Shown: positions 46,456 to 57,212 of the stretch, in pieces
How positions within the stretch are numbered: the stretch's first letter is position 1
Layout of the letters: each line of letters begins with the position of its first letter
Source: Lophius americanus
Lineage: Eukaryota > Chordata > Actinopteri > Lophiiformes > Lophiidae
NCBI GenBank assembly: GCA_037951165.1
Contig: JBBDHG010000051.1
Span: forward strand, 186,001-250,000
DNA length: 64,000 bases
Reading direction: 5' to 3'
Made by a program: the position numbers and the translations under genes
The notes under the pieces: model-generated
Databases searched by the model: none
What the model saw: only the letters and a program-made list of their open reading frames with translations
What the model was told of the DNA's origin: nothing

Positions 46456-46790
46456 ACTAGACCTGTGCTGTCGTCCACGACTGCCAGGGTTTATCCCCGA
46501 AAAGTCCCCATCCTCCTTCGTTGTACAAGCAATTCCCCCGATTGAACGCCTTAAATTAAATGTGAAGTTATTTCCACAATATTTTTAGTTAAAAAAAAAA
46601 AGGCGCCCTTAGGTGAGTAAAATAAGAACTATTAGATTAAAACATGGCTGATATAGAAATAAACAAGATTGATCAGCTGGAGTATATGCTCCACATTTGG
46701 ACTGAAGACGGATCGACGGTTTAGAAATTATGGCCTAAAAATATTTGAAAGTAAATCTCCCCCTAGTGTCGGAAGTATACAAGCTACCTT
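46456..46790 (-). mobile_element. 'ctagggggagc' dispersed family, copy 7
   Basis: The left terminus 'gactagacctgtgctgtcgt' then 'ccacgactgccagggtttat' and 'ccccgaaaagtccccatcct' is the best-preserved edge with that at 16,573. Then 'aaatgtgaagttatttccac', boxes at 46,600 and 46,757 (ctccccctagtgtcgg). Confidence 0.8.
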
Positions 46791-47504
46791 ATATTTATCT
46801 ATAGATATATAGATATATATCTATATATATGATTATGGAATGGATGGGAAGCCAGAAGATGGGGCGTTACACAATTTGGGGTCGTAGAAGGGCAACGACT
46901 CCCCAGCCAGTCAGAACCAGACTCCAAGAGGGTGGCATGAGGGCCCAACATCCTCTAGTGGGAACGCCAGCGTTTCCAGACAAAGACAAAGATATATTCT
47001 TGTCACACTGATTCAGCCGACGGAGGTCAATGTGGACCGAAACGACACGAGGGAAATTGTGCTTCATGAAAGTTTGAGTTTAAGGGGGACGATTTATGCA
47101 GAATAAACGGGATGAAGGGACGTCTGTCACCAGGCGGGCAGTTAATTTATGAATCGTCATTGTTAATGGAGAATGATGGATTCTGGGAGATTCCTGCTGG
47201 AGATTATGAGGAGAGGAACGGATGGCAGAGTGAGTGAAAAGCCCAGAGTGCTTTGGAAAATAACTTATTACCCAGCATGCCTCACAGCCATTGTTTGTGC
47301 TCCAACCAGCACCCATGGGAGACTCCTCAGAGAGGGAGCGTTTGCTGTGGAAATGAGGAGGAAGGAGGAGGAGAAGAAATGTCAGGCAGAGCTGGGAATG
47401 AGTCGGTGTCGGCCAGGAGCTTTGAGTCACATTTACATTTTCTTAATTGCTTTCATGCCTGAGCTTCTCGTACAGAGAGATGATTAAAGAATCCGGAGAA
47501 CAAG
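46791..47504. other. Unassigned non-coding sequence
   Basis: Starts with a short 'atagatatatatctatatat' palindromic tract (46,797-46,829). The rest is complex sequence with overlapping frames (up to 116 codons) and no motif. Confidence 0.4.
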
Positions 47505-48410
47505 CCCAACTGAATCAATAACTGGATCCAGCTGGACTGGACCCACACATGCTCACATCAGTAGAACATCTTCAGAAGCAGGAAGTTGGCTCTGAGGTCT
47601 CACCAGTAGCACACTATACCACAATCAAAAGAAAATACCAGAAAATATCAATGAGTGAAGGGTTCCGAAGCTGTTTCTGAGGTTCTGGGACTCCACAGAT
47701 CCACAGTGAGACACATTATCCTCACATAGACAAGACCTGGAACCATAGTGAACCTTCACAGAAGTGGACCACCTCACAAAATTCCTCCAAGAGATGAATG
47801 GTCATTGAGGAAGTCACAGAAGATCCAGAGAGAACGTCTGAGGACCTGCGGGCCTCTTTCACCTCAATAAGGGTCAGAGGTCACGGCTCAACTATTCCAA
47901 ATGCACATGACATCATGGGAGAGTGATGAGGAGTAAGCCGCTGCTGACCCAGAAGTTAATTTAGGCCGGTCTGAATTTACCAACAACAAACCTTAATGAC
48001 CCTCAGAACTTCCAGGAGAATCATCTCTGGACTGATGAGTGGAAAGTTGGACTCTTTGGGGACAGACAACCCGCTCCGTCCGGAGGAAACCAAACACAAA
48101 CTAGAAGAACATCAGAGCTACAGTCAAACATGGAGGTGAAAGTGGAATGTTGTGGAGATGATCTGCTGCTTCAGGACCAAATAACTCTGCATTGTTGAGT
48201 GAAACGTGAATTCTGTTCTCTAGTTCTCTAATTTTCAGGTCATTATCTTCTCATCTTCCATGAGTCATCCTCTGAATATCTCCTAGTCAAAGTCTGGACC
48301 CGAACCCCCATGAGACGGTGGGACCTGAGAAGATCAGTTAATTCTCATAGATCCACCACCGTGATGTCAGAGACCGATCTCCAGTCATCAACAGTGTTTG
48401 GTTGGAGATG
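47505..48410 (+). mobile_element. Tc1-type DNA transposon remnant (copy E)
   Basis: Near-complete order: leader ('ataactggatccagctggac'), 'tcttcagaagcaggaagttg', HTH ('ctgtttctgaggttctggga'), 'gaggaagtcacagaagatcc', 'ctgacccagaag', 'tctggactgatgagtgg', 'catggaggtgaaagtggaat', 'ctggacccgaaccccc' and 'gtgatgtcagagaccgatc'. Stops and indels throughout. Confidence 0.9.
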
Positions 48411-48798
48411 TTGCTGCTGATGGTGGAAGACCTTGACATGAATCAGGGGGTTTGATGTTTTTTTTCACAGCTCTGTAAATGTCGTGTGGAGTGAGAGAAA
48501 AGGAGATCAGAGAGGAACAAACACAGACTGCTGGCGTTGTGTGGGCGCTCCGAGTTGCTCCTCACGCTTCTTTTGATGATCTCCGGGTCTCAGTGGAGTT
48601 TTTTTTCACTACGCACATCTTCATCATCTCCGGCGATGGAATAGCTGCCAAAGCTCCAGAGCAGCGGAAAAATCCCCTGGAAGAAGAAGAGACTGAATAA
48701 TATCTCATCATGGTGTTTGTGTTCAGATGGATGGATGAAGAACAAGGAATCATCAACCGCCTCCCGAAAACCTCTAGCTTTGTTTTGATTATTCAGCC
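48411..48798. other. Unassigned non-coding sequence
   Basis: A 73-codon frame at 48,479-48,700 has no recognised motif. Confidence 0.4.
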
Positions 48799-50048
48799 GC
48801 CTTGACGTTTTGTTCTCGGTACCTCGTGAAATTGTCGGGTAGAGTCGTTGGATCTGTCTCCCCTGGTATTTGATTGCTTTCAGACGGAGACGGCTCGGAT
48901 TCAGATGGAATAAAAGGTTCCTCAGAATCGTGAGACGCTTTTTCGGTTTCTGACAGAACGAACGTCTGAAGGCGTTTCAGCCCAGACGAAGAAGAGTACA
49001 GGAATCCTCGTCTTCCATAATGGAACTCTGAGTGTTTGATTTGACAGTGTAATTGCAGATGTGGTCGCAAAAAGAAGCAAGAAGCTCCGCCCCCTTTGAT
49101 TCTGATGGATTCTTGGCTTCAAAAACAGCAGAAAACAACATCCGTCACTAAAGTGGGTCCACACATCCTCTCAGGGAGTTCTTGATTTAAAAATGTGGCT
49201 CAATTTTACTAATGAACTTTTTCACTTTAAGACACCAATCAACTTTTAAATGGTTGTTCTGACACTCTAATTGTATTAACATTTATGTTTTGAATGTTTT
49301 TATGGGTTTGTTTAAAAAGTTAGCCTTGTTTTACCAAAGTTACCACAACACGACTAGAACCACAACATTACATCACAGAGGCACTAGAGCCACACCTTTA
49401 CATCAAATAGTCAATAGAGCCACACCTCTTACATCCCAGAGGCACTAGAGCCACACCTTTACATCACAGAGGCACTAGAGCCACACCTTTACATCAAATA
49501 GTCAATAGAGCCACACCTTTACATCACAGAGGCACTAGAGCCACACCTTTACATCAAATAGTCAATAGAGCCACACCTTTACATCACAGAGGCACTAGAG
49601 CCACACATTTACATTACATAGTCAATAGAGCCACACTTTTACATCACAGAGGCACTAGAGCCACACCTTTACATCACATATTCAATAGAGCAACATCTCT
49701 TATATCACAGAGGCACTAGAGCCATGTCATCCCGCCACTCAGACACTAGAGGGCGTTTTATGTCACAGAGCACCAGAGCCATGTCATCCCGCCACTCAGA
49801 CACTAGACGGCGTTTTATGTCACAGAGCACTAGAGCCATGTCATCCCGCCACTCAGACACTAGAGGGCGTTTTATGTCACAGTGGCACTAGAGCCATGTC
49901 ATCCCGCAAGTCAGACACTAGACGGCGTTTTATGTCACAGAGGCACTACAGCCATGTCATTCCGCCCCTCAGACACTAAAGGGCTTTTTATGTCACAGAG
50001 GCACTAGAGCCGCATCAATATGTCACAAAGGCACTAGCGCCATTCCTT
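48799..50048. repeat. 1,250-bp tandem duplication, copy 1
   Basis: Starts gccttgacgttttgttctcg and ends 'gcactagcgccattcctt'. Every line can be matched to 50,049-51,298 at a constant offset of 1,250. I see one difference, a at 49,864 versus t at 51,114. The first 540 bp are unique sequence and the remainder is a minisatellite. A minus-strand frame (93 codons, to 48,789) and an 80-codon frame lie in the unique part; I do not recognise either. Confidence 0.97.
49341..50044. repeat. Two-part minisatellite inside duplication copy 1
   Basis: 49,341-49,720: units of about 30 bp, 'aggcactagagccacacctt' plus 'tacatcacag', alternating with 'tacatcaaatagtcaatag' variants to give a ~60-bp dimer. 49,721-50,044: units of about 57 bp containing 'agagccatgtcatcccgcca', 'ctcagacactaga' and 'gggcgttttatgtcacag'. 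Both share the 'cacagaggcactagagcca' core. Confidence 0.95.
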
Positions 50049-51298
50049 GCCTTGACGTTTTGTTCTCGGTACCTCGTGAAATTGTCGGGTAGAGTCGTTG
50101 GATCTGTCTCCCCTGGTATTTGATTGCTTTCAGACGGAGACGGCTCGGATTCAGATGGAATAAAAGGTTCCTCAGAATCGTGAGACGCTTTTTCGGTTTC
50201 TGACAGAACGAACGTCTGAAGGCGTTTCAGCCCAGACGAAGAAGAGTACAGGAATCCTCGTCTTCCATAATGGAACTCTGAGTGTTTGATTTGACAGTGT
50301 AATTGCAGATGTGGTCGCAAAAAGAAGCAAGAAGCTCCGCCCCCTTTGATTCTGATGGATTCTTGGCTTCAAAAACAGCAGAAAACAACATCCGTCACTA
50401 AAGTGGGTCCACACATCCTCTCAGGGAGTTCTTGATTTAAAAATGTGGCTCAATTTTACTAATGAACTTTTTCACTTTAAGACACCAATCAACTTTTAAA
50501 TGGTTGTTCTGACACTCTAATTGTATTAACATTTATGTTTTGAATGTTTTTATGGGTTTGTTTAAAAAGTTAGCCTTGTTTTACCAAAGTTACCACAACA
50601 CGACTAGAACCACAACATTACATCACAGAGGCACTAGAGCCACACCTTTACATCAAATAGTCAATAGAGCCACACCTCTTACATCCCAGAGGCACTAGAG
50701 CCACACCTTTACATCACAGAGGCACTAGAGCCACACCTTTACATCAAATAGTCAATAGAGCCACACCTTTACATCACAGAGGCACTAGAGCCACACCTTT
50801 ACATCAAATAGTCAATAGAGCCACACCTTTACATCACAGAGGCACTAGAGCCACACATTTACATTACATAGTCAATAGAGCCACACTTTTACATCACAGA
50901 GGCACTAGAGCCACACCTTTACATCACATATTCAATAGAGCAACATCTCTTATATCACAGAGGCACTAGAGCCATGTCATCCCGCCACTCAGACACTAGA
51001 GGGCGTTTTATGTCACAGAGCACCAGAGCCATGTCATCCCGCCACTCAGACACTAGACGGCGTTTTATGTCACAGAGCACTAGAGCCATGTCATCCCGCC
51101 ACTCAGACACTAGTGGGCGTTTTATGTCACAGTGGCACTAGAGCCATGTCATCCCGCAAGTCAGACACTAGACGGCGTTTTATGTCACAGAGGCACTACA
51201 GCCATGTCATTCCGCCCCTCAGACACTAAAGGGCTTTTTATGTCACAGAGGCACTAGAGCCGCATCAATATGTCACAAAGGCACTAGCGCCATTCCTT
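50049..51298. repeat. 1,250-bp tandem duplication, copy 2
   Basis: Head-to-tail with copy 1 at the joint 'cattcctt|gccttgacg'. The minus-strand frames are repeated; the frame that ended shortly after copy 1's edge is 101 codons here because its 3' part runs into minisatellite sequence. Confidence 0.97.
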
Positions 51299-51560
51299 TA
51301 TTTCGCAGAGACCCAAAAGCCACGTCATCACATCACAGAGGCACTAGAGTAACATCACTACATCACAGCACTACAAAGGCCACATCCTTCACACCACTGA
51401 CCAATTACAGCCATATCATTATGTCCCAAAGGCCCTAGAGTCATTCCTACATCTTCCTTTTGGGATTAATAAATAGCCGTCTTGTTGTTACATCACAGAC
51501 CTACTAGAGCCACTTCATTATGTCACAGAGGCAGTGTTAACAAGCCCCAGATAAGCGTAC
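50591..51560. repeat. Minisatellite of copy 2 and its unduplicated right flank
   Basis: The same two unit types as in copy 1, continuing past the duplication edge (51,298) into more diverged 'cagaggcactagag' units to about 51,560. This shows that the array originally extended to the right and the duplication captured only part of it. Confidence 0.9.
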
Positions 51561-52379
51561 AATAGATTAATGGTGTGAAATGTGTTGGCTGGTGTACAAC
51601 ATTAATCAGGAATAAGCCGTATCTTCTACCCTGGGAAGGATCCAGTCTTCTGTCAGAATCTCAGACGCTGTCAGAACAGAAAAGAACGATGGAAAAGACG
51701 GTTACAGCCCGTCAGACCATCTCTGAGGGACTGGAGGTGCAACGCTTGACCTTTCCTTCAACCTTGTTTCTTCTCAGTACACAGACGCTCTGAGCTCAAT
51801 GTTAGGGAAGTGGGCTAAAGTACCAGCAAACATCAATTTCTCTTCAAGGATAATAATAATAATGTTGCATCAGCTGCTCCCGATATTTCCTGTCTCTGTT
51901 ACAGACGTAAGCAAAGCAGCAAAAACAAAGAGAGGGAGCTGAGACACGAGACTGGACATGTTCCATGACGTATTATTGTTGGGAGGCAGTGATGCAGGTT
52001 CTGACAGGTTCAGTCCAGTAGAGCGTCTCTGAGGGAAGAGGAGTTCTGGGCATGACCTCTCTTCATTCAAGGAGCTGTAAATGTTGGCCATGGCGCTCCG
52101 GCCCGGTCGGATGTGGGAGTCGGTACCGCATCCTCATGGTTGTGGTGTCGACTCCAATGGTTGCCGGGCTTTTGGATGGTTCTCGCGGTTACCAAACACC
52201 TACTGAGCTCATCTTTGTTAACCGATGGAAGCGTTGTTGATCATGGTCCTCAGCGTTTATAGGATTTATCAGATTCAACCTGGTCACGACGTCGTTTCCT
52301 GCGTTCTTGTTGCTCAACTTCCTGTTTCTATGAGAAATAATCGTCTTTTTAATGCTTTATTTCACTTTTTACAATGTCA
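51561..52379. other. Unassigned sequence, possibly LINE-derived at its right end
   Basis: 52,080-52,380 precedes a LINE-like 3' tail and may be LINE sequence, but I recognise no protein motif in it. Confidence 0.3.
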
Positions 52380-52432
52380 TTGCTGTGTGTGTGTGTACTT
52401 TCGTGCTTGAGTGGGTATACGTGTAGGTGTGT

Positions 52433-52478
<46 letters not shown>

Positions 52479-52482
52479 TGGC
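52380..52482. repeat. (GT)n microsatellite
   Basis: Two gt tracts; the longer is about 52,438-52,474 without interruption except one gtat. Confidence 0.95.
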
Positions 52483-52494
52483 TGGGGAGGGTTA

Positions 52495-52573
52495 TTGTTT
52501 TTATTTTGTAAAGGACTTTATGTTACATTTTATTTGTATGAAACTTGCTATAGAAATAAAGTCTGATTGATTA

Positions 52574-52616
<43 letters not shown>
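52495..52616 (+). mobile_element. LINE-like 3' tail followed by (TA)n
   Basis: 'aaacttgctatagaaataaa' then 'gtctgattgatta' resembles the 'gctatataaataaag..ttgattgatt' end of fish non-LTR elements. A (ta)n run fills 52,577-52,616. Confidence 0.5.
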
Positions 52617-52618
<2 letters not shown>

Positions 52619-54834
52619 TGTGTGTTTCCTTTTGTTCCAGGCTCTTTGTTGATGGAGTCGGACTGTGATTAGAAAAACAATCAAACAAAGAAAAAAGCGA
52701 TGACGGTAGAAAAGCACTGCACTGAAAAAGAAATGAAAAATAATAATAATAATTTATAGTAAATTACCAGCAGCTGTGGTTACAGACATTTTCTCTATAA
52801 AATACGTTGTCTACACACTAGACATTAAGTAAAAAGAAAACTGTGAACCAACTAATCAAAGTCATTTAGACGGAATAACACTTTAAGGGTAATTATTTGC
52901 ATTCAAAGAAATGATAGTTTTCCGTCATTGTTCGGTTATTTAATCACACGTTTGTATTTTTACCGTAAACTTTGGTTTTCAGGATATTCGGACTGTAAAA
53001 AATAAAGTTTTCTACTCTTTTGAGTTTTACCCTCGTACTTGACGATTTCTTACCCTCATTTTTTAACGTATAACTTTGACTCTTAGAAGTCTGAATTTGT
53101 TTAACTGTTTGTTTTTAAAATGTTCTTGTAAACAGGTTTACGGTGTATCCTCGTCTTTTCACGGTATTTTACCGTAACATGTTCTACATCGTCGTCGTAT
53201 CTTTTACCCAAAATGATTTTTACGGTGCGATGAAGAGAAGCAGAGGAGTTCTGAAACAACTGCTGGCTGGTCTGGCTTCAGATGACAGTTTTAATTATAT
53301 ATATATTTAATAATTTAACTTTCTGTAGTTTAATTCCCATTCCCAAATTATTCTTCACGTGTTTGCGACTCTATTTATTCCTGCTGTTTGTCTGTCTGAG
53401 ACAGGAAGCTGCTCTTTAAAGGATTTTTATCTCTAAATAAAGGTCTACAGAACCAAATGTTTTTCTGGCCCAACAAATATGAATATAATCAGTGACTGGT
53501 GGGACCGGCTTCAGAGAAGCATCTTCACGGGGAGACGCTCCCTCCCCTTTTGCTTTCATAGTAATTAAATCAGATATCACCGCGCTGTTTCGTTTTCCCG
53601 CTTCGGTCCTGCATCACTTATCGCCCCTTCACCCCGCCGCCTGATCCATCTTCCTCCTCCTCCAGCTCTCCGCGAGAAGTCATTCATCGCTCTGGCAACG
53701 CAGCAGCGGTTTCATTATCACCTGCCTCCTCTCCCTCCATCATCGGGTCCAAAGATGGATGTCGGGGTCATCAGCGGGATGGCCGCAGCATCAGGGGTCG
53801 TCATCATTATTTTGGTTCAGCTCAGCTCGTGCTGATCCGGCACCGGTTCCAATCGTCCTGCTACTGTACTGAGGAGCACCCACTGATGCTGCAAAACACT
53901 CTGGACTCTTGGTTCTGAGAAGTTTATTCCAAAGGTTTGAAGTCAAAAATGCAAAAAGGAAGACAACAAATTGTTTTGTGGTTAAAGCGGGGATCAGGTA
54001 AGGGGTTGAGGTGAGGTGTAACTGGGCCGAGGTTCTGCTTCTCCTGATATTAGCAGGGTTTTGTAACGAATGAGGGAGGATGACGATTAACGCCGACTCC
54101 ACAATAAATGATTCACAAGGTGAAATGAAATTCCCAGTCAACGCAAATAGTCCCAAATTCACGCGGAATGATCCAAATAACATAAATTTGCATTCTTGCA
54201 GAAGACTCTGAACTTCAATCTCCCCCCCAGGTGTTCCAGGTTGGAACCCACTGCACTCCGGGATGGATCAAATACCAGGAATGAATCCTTTGACGACAGC
54301 GTGGGTCGATAATGCCCAGCTGTCAGAGATCCGGATAAGACATATTCATAAAACGCTTTCCAGTCGTCTTTTGGAATACTTAGTCCAGCTAGAACATTCG
54401 GGTTCCTTTGCATTTAAAAAAAGGCTTTTGTTCCAGGTGCAGGTACTGGATTAAGATATTTGTACACACAGATACAACTGGATACTCCAAAAACACAATA
54501 ATAATTGGGACACCGGTGCGTATGTTAAACCCTGACTACATCAGAGGTGGGCCAAGTTGGACCCCCATTACGCCTCCATTGTGTTAATACAGAACAGAGT
54601 TTAGGCGGATGGAACAATCAGAATGGCAGAAATGGAGAGTAATCCAGACTGTGGGGTCAGAGTGAAGAAGAATCTCTGGTTTCACTCTGCGGTACCGAAT
54701 CCTGGACCAAAGCAGAGATTTTTCGCTCATTCATTTTCTTTTCCTGTCGACTCCTGCAGAATAAAACCAGAGCTTTTATTCTGTATTAAAGGTTTTCTTC
54801 TGCTTTCATTTCAGTTTATGTACAACATCCCAGT
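52617..54834. other. Unassigned sequence with one small hydrophobic frame
   Basis: Largely featureless. 53,755-53,835 (+) is a 26-codon frame, MDVGVISGMAAASGVVIIIL then VQLSSC, with a favourable start context (aaagatgg) in a GC-richer patch. There is no supporting evidence that it is translated. Confidence 0.35.
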
Positions 54835-54888
<54 letters not shown>

Positions 54889-55237
54889 ACATACAGATAC
54901 ACAGACACACTCTGTCATACACAGACACACTCACACACATTTACACGCCATACAAACGCACACACATACAAACGCACACTTTCACACACAAATTCACACA
55001 CACACACACAGACACAGACACACACACACACACACACATACAGATACACAGACACACTCTGTCATACACAGACACACTCACACACATGTACACGCACATA
55101 CAAACGCACACACATACAAACGCACACTTTCACACACGCATTCACACACACACATACGCACACAACCACACTGACACACACATAAATGCACACACACACA
55201 CATGCACACACCCATACACACACACATACACACACAC

Positions 55238-55268
<31 letters not shown>

Positions 55269-55902
55269 CAGATACACAGACACACTCTGTCATACACAGA
55301 CACACACACTCACACACATGTACACGCACATACAAACGCACACACATACAAACGCACACTCTCACACACGCATTCACACACACACACAAACACACTCACA
55401 CATACAGATACACACACACACTCTATCATACACAGACACACACATACACACACATGCACACACACATACATGCACACACACGTACACACACATGCACACA
55501 TACACACACCCATACACACACATGCACACATACTTGCACATACACGTACACACACACACGTACACACACACATATTCATGCACACACACACACGTACACA
55601 CACACATGCACACATACACACACCCATACACACATACTTGCACACACACGTACACACATACACACACACACACACATGCACACACACATACATGCACACA
55701 CACGTACACCCACACATGCACACATAGACACACCCATACACACACATGCACACATACTTGCACATACACGTACACACACACACGTACACACACACACGTA
55801 CACAGACACACATACATGCACACACACACACGTACACACACACATGCACGCACACACACGTACACACACACACACGTACACACACACATATACATGCACA
55901 CA
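54835..55902. repeat. (CA)n array with multi-level higher-order repeats
   Basis: 1,068 bp. The cassette 'acagatacacagacacactc' then 'tgtcatacacagacac', followed by 'cacatacaaacgcacac', starts at about 54,893, 55,042 and 55,267. The right half (55,440-55,902) has another cassette, 'catgcacacatacacacacc' to 'cttgcaca(t/c)acacgtacac', at about 55,490, 55,607 and 55,710. Frames of up to 307 codons are artefacts. Confidence 0.95.
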
Positions 55903-56519
55903 ATGGCCTCCTTTCTCTGCTGCTGTTTGCTGCAGGTGCAACAATGAAGACTCATGGGAGAGGATGATGTATTTCCATTTTCTGAAAAAAGGAAAAAGCC
56001 GTGGATGTGTGTGTGACGGTGTGAGTGTGAGCTCTGTCCGTACCTGTTCCTGTGAGCGTGGCGCTCGTGTCTGTTTGTGTTGTCAGGTCATCTCAAAGAC
56101 AAAAGAGACGGATCGAGTGTCATAGTTGAAAACGAGCCACAACACCGAATACTTTAAATATTCACGTTTATCATTAAATGATTTATTCATGAGCCGCCGA
56201 CATATTCAGTTATTCATAAACTGCTTGTGTGTCAACGTTGTTGACAAAGGAAGCAGACGGTGCAAAACTGACCACAAACAAACGATGGCGCCGTAAAGGT
56301 GACCCACCGCTGATTAGCTGTTAGCTCTCACTGTGTTTGTATCAGAAACTGCTGCGTCGCTTCTTTTGGTTTTCATCCATGTTTCTTTTTTTTACTTTAG
56401 ATGCTGACCGGCTGAAAACTGGCAAAACCCCCATTAATCCCATAATCGCTGGCTTGGACCCGGCTCCCTCAACCCTCTGACTATTTCTAAGGCTCAGAGT
56501 CATAGTATCCACAAATAAA
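55903..56519. other. Unassigned non-coding sequence
   Basis: Nothing recognised. Confidence 0.45.
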
Positions 56520-56670
56520 GAAGAAATGGAACACCGGTCCTCTCTTGCGTCAATAAAGGTCAGAGGTCATGGCTCCACCCTTTCAAAGACCACTGGCTAA
56601 AAATAGCATTGTTGGGTTGCTAGGAGAAGGACGCGAGGTGAACCAAGACCCAGAAGAACATAAAAGTTCA
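56520..56670 (+). mobile_element. Tc1-type DNA transposon scrap (copy F)
   Basis: 'cgtcaataaaggtcagaggt' and 'catggctccaccctttcaaa' match the same stretch of copies A and E, then 'aagacccagaagaacataaa'. About 150 bp remain. Confidence 0.7.
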
Positions 56671-56964
56671 TCTGAATTTTGGCGTCCATAAACATTAAGT
56701 CAGAGTTTTCACAAAATGCATACCAGACTGTGACCTTATGAAAATGTGACCCGTTCCCATCCCTGTGTAAACTGTCAAAACTCAACTCTTCAAAAACTGA
56801 GACATCACAGCCCCACTTCATGACTGTTAGGATGTTGGGATAGGCCAAGACAGAACAAAAACAATCATGTGACTCTGTCGACCTTCTTAACGCTCCTCCC
56901 TCAAACCGTAGAGTAACCAGTGCGTACGGAGATCCTCATCAGAATATCGAGAACTTTTAAAAAT

Positions 56965-57135
56965 TAATTTGCCTCTTGTACGGAGTCGGTCTCGGTGGCT
57001 TCAGGCTAAGAGGGATATTCCAGATGTCCCTCACCCCTGTCACACCCTCCAGCTCATCCCGGGTGTCCCGACACGTTTCCTGACTAGATGAGACATATAC
57101 CCCCTCCAGGGAGTTCTGGGTCTCCTCCCAGTTGG
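56965..57135 (-). mobile_element. LINE ORF2 C-terminal fragment (RTE/Rex-like)
   Basis: Minus-strand translation with TQNSLEGVYVSS, CRDTRDELEGVTGVRDIW and LSLKPPRPTP follows the ending common in fish non-LTR proteins (W-R-D-Y-V..., P-E-E-L-E-E-V-A-G-x-R-E-x-W, L-L-P-P-R-P). Clade uncertain. Confidence 0.65.
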
Positions 57136-57152
57136 CTGTGCCTGGTCCTCAT

Positions 57153-57212
57153 AAAAATGTCCCTGTGACATTTGACGCCTCTTACGGGAGGCGTCCTCAT
57201 AGGGACATTTTT
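57153..57212. repeat. Two-part hairpin (12 + 8 bp stems), MITE-like
   Basis: Outer arms aaaaatgtccct (57,153-57,164) and agggacattttt (57,201-57,212) are perfect. Inner arms gacgcctc (57,174-57,181) and gaggcgtc (57,188-57,195) are perfect with a 6-nt loop. Confidence 0.95.

Noticed and set aside
48789..49070. Duplicated 93/101-codon minus-strand frame as a duplicated gene
   Set aside because: No recognised motif. The second copy's frame extends into minisatellite, and both run in antisense through simple repeats. Duplication of DNA alone does not imply a gene.
49341..51560. CRISPR-like array (regular ~30-bp repeats)
   Set aside because: There are no unique spacers; the units are contiguous variants of one sequence, in a vertebrate-type genome.
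55202..56125. Longest open reading frame of the window (307 codons, His/Thr-rich)
   Set aside because: It is a read-through of the (CA)n array; equally long frames exist on the other strand and in other frames.
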